This document shows positions 1-8,372 of a stretch of DNA of 64,000 nt, in pieces. Source of the DNA: Hymenobacter negativus (GTDB taxonomy: Bacteria; Bacteroidota; Bacteroidia; Cytophagales; Hymenobacteraceae). Within the stretch, counting starts at the first letter, position 1, and each line of letters opens with the position of its first letter. The position numbers and the translations under genes were made by a program. Under the pieces are notes generated by a model. The model was not told the DNA's origin, did not search any database, and was given only the letters and a program-made list of their open reading frames with translations. The stretch lies in NCBI RefSeq assembly GCF_016056375.1, contig NZ_JAEDAE010000001.1, positions 682,001 through 746,000 of the forward strand, written 5' to 3'.

Positions 1-1842
1 GCCCAGCTGCCCAAGCCGCGCGGCAACGCGCAGGCGGCTTTCGCCGGGGCGCCCATCCAACTCACCGCTACGTATGAGCACGCCATCAATCACCACAACC
101 CGATGGAGCCGGGCGCGACCACAGCCCACTGGGAAGCGCCCGACCGCCTCACCGTGTATGATGCCACCCAGGGCATTGTATGGACGCAGCAGGCGCTGAG
201 CGTGATGCTGGGCCTGTCGGCCGACCAGGTGCGGGTAGTGAACAAGTTTCTGGGGGGCGGCTTTGGCTGCAAGGGCAGCGTGTGGCCCCACACGGTGCTG
301 GCCGCGCAGGCGGCGCGGGCCATGGGCCGGCCGGTGAAGCTGGTGCTCACCCGCCCGCAGCAGTTCACGGGCATGGGCCACCGCGAAGACCAGGACCAGA
401 CCCTGCGCCTGGGCGCCACTTCGGAGGGCAAGCTGCTGGCGCTGCTGCACGAGAAAACTTCGACCACCTCGCCCTGGGATGCCTACGCCGAAACGAACAG
501 CAAAATAGTGGACCTGCTCTACGCCTGCCCCGCTTTTGAGGCCACGGCCAAGCTGGCGAAGGCCAACGTGATGACCAGCACCTTTATGCGCGCGCCCGGC
601 GAGGCCCCCGGCTCGTTCGCCATCGAGAGCCTGATGGATGATTTGGCCTACCGCGTGGGGGTAGACCCGCTGCAAATTCGCCTGCTCAACTACGCCGACC
701 GCGACCCCAGCACCGGCAAGCCCTGGAGCAGCAAGAGCCTGAAGGAATGCTACGCCCGCGGGGCCGAGCTGTTTGGCTGGGCCAAGCGCAATCCCAAAAA
801 CGGGCAGATGCGCCAGGGCAAGCTCTTGGTGGGCTACGGCATGGCCTCGGGCACTTACCCCGTGCACAGCGGGCAGGGCAACGCCCGCGTGCGCCTCTAC
901 GCCGACGGCCACGCCGTGGTGCAGGCCGCGGCCACCGACCTTGGCACCGGCACCTACACCGTCATCACCCAAACGGCGGCCGACGCGCTGGGCCTCGCGC
1001 CGGAGAATATCCGCTTCGAACTGGGCGACAGCCAACTGCCCAGCACCATCGTCTCGGGCGGCTCGATGGCGGCCGGTACGGTGTCGTCGTCGGTGTATCT
1101 GGCGGCGCAGGACGTGTGGCAGAAACTCACCAAAGTGGCGGTAATGGACAAGAAGTCGCCACTCTTCGGGGCTAAGCCTACTGATATAGAGGCCAACGGG
1201 GGGCGCTTGCAGCTCAAGGCCAACCCGGCTAAGGGCGAAGGCTTTGCCGAGATAATGAAACGGGCCATGATGACCGACCTGGAAGGCAGCGCCACCGGCC
1301 GCTACGGGGCGGGCTACGAGTCGGCGCAGGCCGCGCTCAATGCCAAGCAGGACGCGGCTGGCGGCAAAGACGATGCGGCCGGACACTCGATGCACTCGTT
1401 CGGAGCGCACTTCTGCGAGGTGCACGTCGACCCCGACCTGGGCACCGTGCGCGTCAAGCGCTGGGTGAGCGTCATCGGGGGTGGCCGCATCCTGAACCCC
1501 AAAACGGCCCGCTCGCAGATTATGGGCGGGGCCATCATGGGCATTGGCGCGGCCCTGATGGAGGGCACTGTGCGCGACCCCCATCTAGCCCGCTACACCA
1601 ACGCCAGTCTGGCCGACTACCACGTGTGCGTGAACGCCGACATTCCGGAGATGACCGTTGAGTTCGTCGACGAGAAAGACCCCTACATCAACGCCATGGG
1701 CGTGAAGGGCATCGGCGAAATCTCCATTGTGGGCACCTCGGCGGCCGTGGCCAACGCCATCTACCACGCCACCGGCCGGCGGCTGCGCAGCCTGCCCATC
1801 ACCCCCGACAAAATGCTGGAAGCTCTGCGCCAGCCAGCCTAG
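1..1842 (+). CDS. Molybdopterin-binding subunit of a xanthine dehydrogenase/aldehyde oxidase family enzyme (5' end outside window)
   Basis: The reading frame is open from base 1, so the start lies upstream; 613 residues are visible. The protein would bind the molybdenum-molybdopterin cofactor and hydroxylate an aldehyde or heterocycle. Visible landmarks are YEHAINHHNPMEP near residue 26, the cofactor loop GGGFGCKGS near 82, MRAPGEAPG, and the C-terminal GVKGIGE whose Glu (about residue 573) is the family's catalytic base. The internal insert around DAAGGKDDAAGHSMHS is low-complexity. It resembles the YagR/PaoC-type large subunit, which normally works with FAD and 2Fe-2S subunits; those would lie upstream, outside the window. 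Substrate cannot be read from the sequence. The next gene converges 80 bp downstream. Confidence 0.93.
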   Translation, partial: AQLPKPRGNAQAAFAGAPIQLTATYEHAINHHNPMEPGATTAHWEAPDRLTVYDATQGIVWTQQALSVMLGLSADQVRVVNKFLGGGFGCKGSVWPHTVLAAQAARAMGRPVKLVLTRPQQFTGMGHREDQDQTLRLGATSEGKLLALLHEKTSTTSPWDAYAETNSKIVDLLYACPAFEATAKLAKANVMTSTFMRAPGEAPGSFAIESLMDDLAYRVGVDPLQIRLLNYADRDPSTGKPWSSKSLKECYARGAELFGWAKRNPKNGQMRQGKLLVGYGMASGTYPVHSGQGNARVRLYADGHAVVQAAATDLGTGTYTVITQTAADALGLAPENIRFELGDSQLPSTIVSGGSMAAGTVSSSVYLAAQDVWQKLTKVAVMDKKSPLFGAKPTDIEANGGRLQLKANPAKGEGFAEIMKRAMMTDLEGSATGRYGAGYESAQAALNAKQDAAGGKDDAAGHSMHSFGAHFCEVHVDPDLGTVRVKRWVSVIGGGRILNPKTARSQIMGGAIMGIGAALMEGTVRDPHLARYTNASLADYHVCVNADIPEMTVEFVDEKDPYINAMGVKGIGEISIVGTSAAVANAIYHATGRRLRSLPITPDKMLEALRQPA

Positions 1843-1922
1843 GGTCAGGTTACTGACGAGATAAAAGGCCTGTTACATCTGGCCAGCGGCTGCTTGGGGC
1901 AGTACAGCAAGCGCTTGGAGGA

Positions 1923-3458
1923 CTATTCCTCCGGCGGCTTGTCATAGGCGCGCTTGGCCGGTGCGCTTTCCTGCGTGAAGCGAATGCCCCGGCTGCCACC
2001 GGCGGCGCGAAACTCGTCGTGGCCCGCGCCGCCGTAGATGCGGATAGCGGGCTTGCTGGCGGGTTTCGCGCCATGCGCTTCCACGGTGAAAACATCGTCG
2101 CCCGCCAGTCCTTCCAACTGAATGAGCCGGGTTTCGGCCGGCAAAAAGGCGCGGCGCAGAAGTGGGGCGGTAGTGCCGGTCGCCAGTGGCTCTACGATTA
2201 CCACTGTCGAATCGGCATAGCGTCGGATGGTGAACCGCTCGGCCCGCGCCGTGCCGCCAATGCGCGGGCGCTTGGCTAGTCCCAGGTAAAAGCCGTCGGC
2301 CAGAGCGGGCAGGGCGGCGCGGCGGGCTTGCAGGGCCGCGATAGTGCGCGCGCCTTCCAGGGCGAACGCTGACGCTGGCAGCCGGCGCACTGCCCGGGCA
2401 ATGAGTGTATCGGGCAGGCGCTGCTGCATGGCCACGGCGGCGGCCTGAAACTGTGCCCGGCTCAGGCCATTCAATATACGCTGGTCGAGGTAGTGGCCGG
2501 AGGACATCAGCCCCGCTGGATTCTTAAACTGAGGAGCAAAGGTGGCCCAGTGCCGCAGAAATACGTGGCCGATGAGCCAGCCCAGCACGCCATCATCGAG
2601 GCGGTAGAGGACCATGTCGCGGTCTTTGGGCAGCGGCGCCAGCGTGGCGGGGCCGGCTTCGGTAGGCCGGACCACGGCCCAGCTCCACTGGCCGGGGTGC
2701 CGGTCCCAGTCGCCCAGCCAGCCATCCAGCAGGCGGGCGCGCAGCAGGTCGGTCGGAGCGAAGCGCTGCTCGGGGCTGGCGAAAGCGGCGGCAAAGGCCT
2801 TGGTGCTGTTGATAACGGCAGCGGGCGGCGGGGTGGTGGGGGCTGCTTTTTCCTCCAGATAAGCCAGCTGGCCCCGGAAGTGCCGCAACGAATCGGTCTG
2901 AAATGACGGGTCGTCGGCCCGCACGTAGAACAGGCGCGGCGAAGCGTGGGGTACTCCGGTGGCGGCCGCCAGCGGCGGCACCACCAGCGCCGCGTAGGGA
3001 TTGGTGGAGGAGATGTTATCGCGCAGCACATTCACCAAAAAAGTACCCCGCACCAGTTCCGGCGTGGCCCGGATGGGGTCCTTGTCCACGGTGCGCACCA
3101 CGTAGGCGCGGCCGTCGGTGCCGGTCAGGTTCAGGCTGGTGCTGTTGAAGCCGCCGCCCACTTTGCCGGGCGTGAGGCCGCCGGGGTGTGCGCTGGTCAG
3201 GCGCAGTACCGGTGCGGCCACCGGAGCGGCCCAGGTGGGGCGGTGGTGGCGGCCCACCAGCGCGTTGTAGAGGCCGCCGTGGCGGGCGTATTGCCGACCG
3301 GCGGTGGCGCCGTGCACGCTGTCGGCCGAAGCGGGCAGGGGCGCGGTGGCATCAAGCCGGGCATCGGGCTGGAAAAACTGCCTGCGCACGCAGCCGGTGC
3401 CGAGTAGCCCAGCCAGTACGCCTCCCAACAATGTATAAAAGCGCAAACGGAGAGGCAT
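1923..3458 (-). CDS. Lipoprotein of a three-member paralogous family with kinase-like motif order (paralogue 1)
   Basis: A 511-residue protein with a signal peptide and lipobox ending at Cys23, so probably anchored in an envelope membrane. I chose ATG 3458 over an upstream TTG because it directly precedes the hydrophobic segment. Motifs in order are GGGFNS (101-106), VDK (124-126), GDWDRH (249-254), KDRD (278-281) and DDG (288-290); near the C-terminus are GDDVF and YGGAGHD turns. The order Gly-rich turn, Lys, DRH, Asp-Gly resembles protein-kinase-like folds such as HipA or Fam20, but this is inference. I recall a similar module in large metallophosphoesterase-linked Bacteroidota outer-membrane proteins and could not check it. 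The 3540-5156 gene upstream is a same-strand paralogue, 81 bp away. Confidence 0.72.
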   Translation of the reverse strand: MPLRLRFYTLLGGVLAGLLGTGCVRRQFFQPDARLDATAPLPASADSVHGATAGRQYARHGGLYNALVGRHHRPTWAAPVAAPVLRLTSAHPGGLTPGKVGGGFNSTSLNLTGTDGRAYVVRTVDKDPIRATPELVRGTFLVNVLRDNISSTNPYAALVVPPLAAATGVPHASPRLFYVRADDPSFQTDSLRHFRGQLAYLEEKAAPTTPPPAAVINSTKAFAAAFASPEQRFAPTDLLRARLLDGWLGDWDRHPGQWSWAVVRPTEAGPATLAPLPKDRDMVLYRLDDGVLGWLIGHVFLRHWATFAPQFKNPAGLMSSGHYLDQRILNGLSRAQFQAAAVAMQQRLPDTLIARAVRRLPASAFALEGARTIAALQARRAALPALADGFYLGLAKRPRIGGTARAERFTIRRYADSTVVIVEPLATGTTAPLLRRAFLPAETRLIQLEGLAGDDVFTVEAHGAKPASKPAIRIYGGAGHDEFRAAGGSRGIRFTQESAPAKRAYDKPPEE

Positions 3459-3539
3459 CAGGAGCAAGCAGCGTAATAGGGTTGGGCTTTGAACGGGAGG
3501 GGGCTGAAAAAGGCTGGCCGATTTTGGCAGGAGGCACCA

Positions 3540-5156
3540 TTAATCATCGTTGAGCCGATTGTAGGCGCGGTGTTTCTTTCTGGGCAGGCTGGGGCGGTGG
3601 CTGCCGGCGGCGGTCATGTCGGAGGCTTCGTCGAAGAGTTTGAGCCGCCGGCTGCTGCCTTGCAGCAACAATTGGTCGTGGCCTTCGCCACCGTAGAGCA
3701 GCACGGGCATGGGCCGGTGGGCTGCGGTGGTAGTTACTTCGAATACGTCGTCGCCGCCCAGGCCGTCGAGGCTCAGCGTCTTGGTTTCGGCAGTGAAATA
3801 CGTGCGCCGGAACCGGAGGGAGTCGCCGGCCGAAAGCTGGCTCAGGGCTTTGGAAAACACCCGCACGGTAGTAGAATCGGCGTAGCGGTGCACCACAAAC
3901 CGCTCGGCCTCGGCCGTGCCGCCCAGCGTGGGCTCGTGGGCCAGGGTGAGGTAATATTCTTCGGCCGCCTGCGGCAGGGTTTCGCGCCGGGCCTTCAGGG
4001 CGTTGCCGAGGCGGGCCCCTTCGAGGGCAAACACGGCGGGCGGCAGGCGGTGCAGGGCGCGGTCAATCACGGAATCGGGCAGGCGGCGCTGCAGGTCGCG
4101 GGCGGTGCGCTGGAAATCGGCCCGCGTCATGGCCGAGAGGCCGCGCTCGTCGATAAACTTGGCTTGGAATACCAGTCCGGCCATGTTGTTGTACTGGTTG
4201 CGAAACGTCTGGAACTGCGGCGCAATGAACGGCCGAGCCGCCAGCCAGGGAATCACCCCGTCATCGAACCGAAAATATACCTGGTCGCGGTCCTTCGGAA
4301 TGCCGACGTAGCGCACGCGGCCCCCGACTTCGGGAAACTGCGCCCAGGTCCACTGCGCCTCGTGGCGGTCCCAGTCGCCGAGCCACACATCGAGCAGGCG
4401 GGCGCGCAGGAAGGCGGGCTGGTCGATAAAATAAGAAGGGTGGTGGTACACCTTTTTCAGCATGGCCTCGCCGCCGTCAAAATCGACGGCCGCGGCCAGG
4501 TCGGGCGTGCGTGCGGCGGGGTTGTTATACTTTTCTTCGAGCAGCGCCAGCTTGCCCTGAAACCGGGCCGAGGACTCGCCCAGGCCGGTTTCATCGGGGC
4601 GCACGTACACCAGGCGCGGGCGGGTGTGGGGCACGCCGGCCGCCTGCGCCAGCGGCGGCACCGTAAGCGCACCGTACGGGATGGCGGCCGAGGTAGCATC
4701 GCGCACCACGTTGAGCACGAAGGTGTGGCGCAGCACCAGCGGCAGGGTTTTGTAGGGCTCCTTGTCGAGGGCGCGCAGGGCGTATTCGCGCTTCCCGGCG
4801 CCTTCCAGGGTCATGCTGATACTTTGGTAACCGCCGCCGGCCTTGCCCGCCGTAAGTCCGCCCGGTGCGGCGGTGGCTAGGTCCAGCACGGCAACCTTGA
4901 CCGGGGCGGCCCACACGCGGCGGTAGTGGCGGCCCAGAAAAAACTGATAAAACTTGGAGTGGCGGTTGTATTGGCGGCCGGCCGTGGCCAGCACCGAGTC
5001 GGCCGGGCCTGGCAAGGCGGCCGTACTGCCCGGGCCCACGCGGGCATCGGGCTGAAAGTAGTTGTGGCGGGCGCAGCCGCCGACGGTCAGCCCCAGGCCC
5101 AGCAGCACCAGCAGGCGCGGGCAAAAACCGGGGCAATGAACAAAAGAATCAGGCAT
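3540..5156 (-). CDS. Lipoprotein of the same family (paralogue 2)
   Basis: A 538-residue paralogue of the genes at 1923-3458 and 5315-6919. The ATG at 5156 gives a signal peptide with lipobox TVGGC (Cys28). The shared motif series is complete: GGGYQS (107-112), LDK (130-132), GDWDRH (260-265), PKDRD (287-291) and DDG (298-300), followed by LDGLGGDDVF and YGGEGHD near the C-terminus. The block YGALTVPPLAQAAGV (161-175) is also shared. If the kinase-like reading is right, Asp263/His265 and Asp299 would be the catalytic and metal-binding residues. The substrate is unknown. It probably shares a transcript with the downstream paralogue, since both lie on the minus strand with a short gap lacking a strong hairpin. 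Confidence 0.72.
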   Translation of the reverse strand: MPDSFVHCPGFCPRLLVLLGLGLTVGGCARHNYFQPDARVGPGSTAALPGPADSVLATAGRQYNRHSKFYQFFLGRHYRRVWAAPVKVAVLDLATAAPGGLTAGKAGGGYQSISMTLEGAGKREYALRALDKEPYKTLPLVLRHTFVLNVVRDATSAAIPYGALTVPPLAQAAGVPHTRPRLVYVRPDETGLGESSARFQGKLALLEEKYNNPAARTPDLAAAVDFDGGEAMLKKVYHHPSYFIDQPAFLRARLLDVWLGDWDRHEAQWTWAQFPEVGGRVRYVGIPKDRDQVYFRFDDGVIPWLAARPFIAPQFQTFRNQYNNMAGLVFQAKFIDERGLSAMTRADFQRTARDLQRRLPDSVIDRALHRLPPAVFALEGARLGNALKARRETLPQAAEEYYLTLAHEPTLGGTAEAERFVVHRYADSTTVRVFSKALSQLSAGDSLRFRRTYFTAETKTLSLDGLGGDDVFEVTTTAAHRPMPVLLYGGEGHDQLLLQGSSRRLKLFDEASDMTAAGSHRPSLPRKKHRAYNRLNDD

Positions 5157-5268
5157 TCGGAAAAAGCGGCAAGCGCGAATGAGCCTTTAACGCAGCTTCC
5201 CCGTAAAGGTGGGCGGTGGGTGGTTTCGACTCATTGCCTGACAGCTTCTACTGTCGACAAATACTTGC

Positions 5269-5300
5269 TTGTTAGCCCCGCTGGGTGCTCCGTAGTTTTG
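5269..5300 (+). promoter_or_regulatory. Bacteroidota-type promoter for paralogue 3
   Basis: TTG at 5269-5271 is followed after 21 nt by TAGTTTTG at 5293-5300, an exact match to the TAnnTTTG -7 element. It lies 14 nt before ATG 5315, which implies a very short leader and rules out the in-frame GTG at 5285 as the start of this transcript. Confidence 0.6.
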
Positions 5301-5314
5301 GAAAATTGCTGCTT

Positions 5315-6919
5315 ATGCCGGGTATGAATACTGAATGGGGGCCGTGGGCACGGAGCCTGTGGGCGGGCGCAGCCGCGGCAATTTTGGGGAGCTGCGCCAA
5401 CCCCAAAGCCCCCGGCGCGGCAATGCCGCAATGGAGCGCCGATTCGACCACCGTCCGGCTGGCGGCCGGGCCGCAATATGCCCGCAGCACCGTCTGGAAT
5501 TTCTTTTTTGGGAAACACTACCGCAGCGTGTGGGCCACGCCGGTGACGGTGCCGGTGCTGAGCCTGGCCACGGCCGTGCCCGGCGGGCTGGTGCCCCTGC
5601 AGGCCGGCGGCAGCTACCAGAGCCACACCCTGCGCCTGTGCGCCCCCGATGGTCGCGAGTACGTGCTGCGCTCGGTGGACAAGGACATGAGCGCCGCGCT
5701 CAGCCCCGGCTGGAAACGGAACCTGCTGCGCGGCCTGCTCAAGGACCAGACCAGCGCCACCCAGCCGTTCGGGGCCTACCCGGCGGCCTGCCTGGCCGAG
5801 GCAGCCGGCGTGCTGCACGCCAACCCCCGGCTGGTATTTGTGGGACAGGATGCTGGCCTGGGCAAGTTCAAAGCCAGCTACGCCAATGCGCTGTACCTGT
5901 TTGAGGAGCGGCCCGACGGCGACCAGAGCGGGGTGGCCAGCTTCGGCCACGCGCCCCGCGTGGTGAACTCGGCCCACATGCTGGCCGCTCTGCGCCGCTG
6001 GCCCAGCGCCCACGTGCCCGCCCGGGCCTTTCTGCGCGCGCGTCTGCTCGACATGCTGGTGGGCGACTGGAGCCGCCGCGAAGACCAGTGGCGCTGGGCC
6101 GCGTTTCCGCAGGCGGGGCGGCGGGCGTTTCGGCCCGTGCCGCGCGACCGCGACCAAGCATTTTTTCTGTTTGATGATGGCTTGGTGACGCGGCTGGTGT
6201 CGTGGTTTGCGCCCAAGTATCAGACTTTTCGGGCCACCATCCGGCTGGAAAATGTGGACGGCCTCACCACCACAGCCCGCGCCCTCGACCGCACCCTGCT
6301 CACCAGCCTCAGCGCGAATGATTTCCGGGAAGTGGCCGATTCTGTTCGGGCCAGCCTGAGCGATGCCGTGCTGGCCCAGGCCTTCAACTCCGGCCCGGCC
6401 GAAATGCGGGCCAGCCTGGCAGCCAAATTCGTGCCCATGCTGCGCTCCCGGCGCGAGCAGCTGCCGGCCGTGGCCCAGCAGTATTACGCCCTGCTGAACA
6501 AGCAGGCTTGGCTGATTGGTACCGACCAGGCCGAACGATTCATCCTGAGCGAAGTGGGCGGCAGCCTGCGCGTGCAGCTGCTGGCCCGGCGCCCCGGCCG
6601 GTCCGACAGCTTGGTTGTGGACCGCACCTTCAACCGAAAAATCACCCCCCAGCTCGACCTTTACGGCCTGGGCGGAGACGACGTGTTTGAGCTGCGCGGC
6701 GCTTTGCCGCAGGGCATTGCCGTGCGCCTGTACGATGGCGGCGGCCGCAATCAGGTAATCACCGCCTCCGGCGCTACGCCGGGCAATGTTACCTGGTACA
6801 CGGGGCCCGGCGAGCGAATTATTGCGCATCCGGCGGGCGTGCAGGTGGAGGCCGACCCAGACCACGAGCTCACGGCTAATGGCCGCGCCTGGCTGCACCG
6901 CTACAATCTGGGCGATTAG
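5315..6919 (+). CDS. Divergent third member of the lipoprotein family, lacking the DRH motif
   Basis: A 534-residue protein transcribed away from the other two paralogues. The start is placed at ATG 5315 (ATG 5324 is equally possible); a hydrophobic segment ends in AILGSC (Cys27), a lipobox. The family blocks are present: AGGSYQS (97-103), VDK (121-123), PRDRD (276-280), DDG (287-289), and LYGLGGDDVF near the C-terminus. The central motif, however, reads GDWSRR (250-255) where both sisters have GDWDRH, so the Asp and His proposed as catalytic are Ser and Arg. This suggests an inactive, possibly regulatory or binding, family member. Its stop codon overlaps the stop of the convergent CrtA-like gene by 4 nt. 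Confidence 0.7.
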   Translation: MPGMNTEWGPWARSLWAGAAAAILGSCANPKAPGAAMPQWSADSTTVRLAAGPQYARSTVWNFFFGKHYRSVWATPVTVPVLSLATAVPGGLVPLQAGGSYQSHTLRLCAPDGREYVLRSVDKDMSAALSPGWKRNLLRGLLKDQTSATQPFGAYPAACLAEAAGVLHANPRLVFVGQDAGLGKFKASYANALYLFEERPDGDQSGVASFGHAPRVVNSAHMLAALRRWPSAHVPARAFLRARLLDMLVGDWSRREDQWRWAAFPQAGRRAFRPVPRDRDQAFFLFDDGLVTRLVSWFAPKYQTFRATIRLENVDGLTTTARALDRTLLTSLSANDFREVADSVRASLSDAVLAQAFNSGPAEMRASLAAKFVPMLRSRREQLPAVAQQYYALLNKQAWLIGTDQAERFILSEVGGSLRVQLLARRPGRSDSLVVDRTFNRKITPQLDLYGLGGDDVFELRGALPQGIAVRLYDGGGRNQVITASGATPGNVTWYTGPGERIIAHPAGVQVEADPDHELTANGRAWLHRYNLGD

Positions 6920-7635
6920 CCCGGCCTCGTCATCAGCCCCGCCAGCGGCTCCCGGCCATCGATTGTGCCCTCGCTGCTCAGCACCTGGAAGCGGGCAAAC
7001 AGCTCCTCGGCGTACCAGTTTTCGCGGCGCGTGAGCTTGATGACTTCGCGGTGCTTGGCGTCTTTATACGCGTATTCCTGCATGGCCCGGGCCGATTCCC
7101 ACACGCTGAACGTGGCCTGCCGCACCAGCGGCAGCTCGCCCAGCCCGATGGCCGCCCGCACGCCCGTAGCGTGGGCCAGCGCGGCGCTGGTGGGCTCCAC
7201 AAATTTCCAGAAACGCGGCACTTTGCGCCAACGGATGCTGGCGCGGGTGAGCACGGCCACGGGCGCTTCGGCCGGGCCCGAAACCGGGTTGGCGTAATAG
7301 TCGAAAGGGTTTTTGCCATCCCACAAGCCCTGGGATTTGATGGGGGCAAGGTGCACGGTCCACTGCTCGGCGCTGCGTTGCTGGTAGGCGGCCCACACGG
7401 CATTTCGGCTGAAAAACGCTTCGGCAAAGGCCACATCTTCCCACACGGCCATCAGGCCGTAGCGGTCGAAATTGGGCCACGCCCCAAAGCCATTGGCTGC
7501 GCCGCTGCCCAGCAGCTTGCTAAACCGCAGGCCCGGCACGCGCTGCAATTGCGGGGGGGCGGTGCCCATCTGGGCCAGTGCCCAGCGCCGGTGGCCGGGC
7601 TTCAGGGTGAAAACAGTGAGGGTGGTGAGGTGCAT
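6916..7635 (-). CDS. Spheroidene monooxygenase (CrtA)-like protein
   Basis: A 239-residue soluble protein without a signal peptide. It resembles CrtA-type carotenoid monooxygenases: the N-terminal TVFTLKPGHRRWA, the YGLMAVWED block and the C-terminal TRRENWYAEELFARF are the recognisable parts. CrtA adds an oxygen function to acyclic carotenoids. Bacteroidota carry many homologues of unproved substrate, and no other carotenoid gene (crtB, crtI, crtZ) lies in this window, so a role in pigment synthesis is only suggested by family. ATG 7635 is the clear start. The gene is convergent with the lipoprotein gene ending at 6919, the two stop codons overlapping. Confidence 0.7.
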   Translation of the reverse strand: MHLTTLTVFTLKPGHRRWALAQMGTAPPQLQRVPGLRFSKLLGSGAANGFGAWPNFDRYGLMAVWEDVAFAEAFFSRNAVWAAYQQRSAEQWTVHLAPIKSQGLWDGKNPFDYYANPVSGPAEAPVAVLTRASIRWRKVPRFWKFVEPTSAALAHATGVRAAIGLGELPLVRQATFSVWESARAMQEYAYKDAKHREVIKLTRRENWYAEELFARFQVLSSEGTIDGREPLAGLMTRPG

Positions 7636-7681
7636 GGAAGTAATGGAAGGGCCGGCCGCCGGTCAGCGGGTTTCTGGCAAC

Positions 7682-7710
7682 AAAAAAAGGCCGGAATTGC
7701 TTCCGGCCTT
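7682..7710 (-). terminator. Intrinsic terminator of the PNPOx-like gene
   Basis: A perfect 10-bp stem (7687-7696 pairing with 7701-7710) has a 4-nt loop; on the minus strand it is followed by a run of T (7688-7682). It lies 21 bp after the stop codon at 7732. Confidence 0.85.
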
Positions 7711-7731
7711 TCAGAATCACAAGCTCAAAAC

Positions 7732-8244
7732 CTACTTGGGCTGCACCTGGGCGTGCTGGTTCACGTCATCGTCCTTGCTGCGCTCGCCCGTTACTACGGC
7801 GCGCACGTAGGCGTAAGCCTGCACCAGCAGGCTGCTGGGGGAGTCCCAGTATTCAGCTTTTTCAATCTCCACTTTCAGGATGTTGATGTGCGGGTCGTCT
7901 TTGCCTTTTGGGAACCAGCCGCGCATAGGTTCGCTCCAGAGCTCGGCAATTTTGGCTTCGTCGCGGTAGGCATTGGCCCGGCCCGACACCGAAGCGTACA
8001 CGTTGCCGCTCGGGTCGGAATAGCTCAGGTTCACCTGGCTGTCCTTTTTGATTTCGTAGACTTTGGCCGATTCTGAATCGGTGAGGAAGTAGAGGGCGCC
8101 GTCTTTGCCAGGCTTGATGGTGGCCATGGGGCGGCTGTGCAGGCTGCCGTGCTCGTCGGTGGTGGTGAGCATGGCCATGCGCACGTCTTTGATTTTATCG
8201 AACAGTTGGGTCAGGTCGTGGGTTACGGGCGACTTTTCGGACAT
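7732..8244 (-). CDS. Pyridoxamine 5'-phosphate oxidase-fold protein (general stress protein 26 type)
   Basis: A 170-residue cytoplasmic protein with the split-barrel flavin-binding fold. The region MAMLTTTDEHGSLHSRPM followed by ALYFLTDSESAKVYEI is typical of the general-stress FMN/FAD-binding branch, which is distinct from true PdxH. The C-terminal part has WFPKGKDDPHINILKVE, another hallmark of this branch. ATG 8244 (MSEKSPVTH) is preferred over an in-frame codon 14 residues upstream because homologues begin near the MSEK segment. It probably reduces or binds a flavin or F420-like cofactor under stress; the substrate is unknown. It ends in a strong terminator and is divergent from acpH. Confidence 0.85.
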   Translation of the reverse strand: MSEKSPVTHDLTQLFDKIKDVRMAMLTTTDEHGSLHSRPMATIKPGKDGALYFLTDSESAKVYEIKKDSQVNLSYSDPSGNVYASVSGRANAYRDEAKIAELWSEPMRGWFPKGKDDPHINILKVEIEKAEYWDSPSSLLVQAYAYVRAVVTGERSKDDDVNQHAQVQPK

Positions 8245-8331
8245 GGGAAAGAGAATTGGGGAGGTGAAAGAATAGGCCGCGACCAAAACATGTGGGCGGC
8301 GTATGGGCTTACGGCAGCCAGCCGGCCGGGG

Positions 8332-8364
8332 TTGAATAAAAGCCCGGCCGTGCCCGTACCTTGC
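8332..8364 (+). promoter_or_regulatory. Possible promoter of acpH
   Basis: TTG at 8332-8334 and, 22 nt on, TACCTTGC at 8357-8364, one base off TAnnTTTG. It ends 8 nt before ATG 8373. The same octamer TACCTTGC also occurs directly before the histidine kinase (24855-24862, minus) and the aminotransferase (54134-54141, minus). Confidence 0.4.
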
Positions 8365-8372
8365 CCGTTATC

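Noticed and set aside
5231..6898. Long minus-strand open frame (555 codons) opposite paralogue 3
   Set aside because: Its translation is rich in Gly, His, Gln and Ala with no domain, as expected from the antisense of GC-rich coding sequence; the plus-strand gene has a lipobox, family motifs and a promoter.
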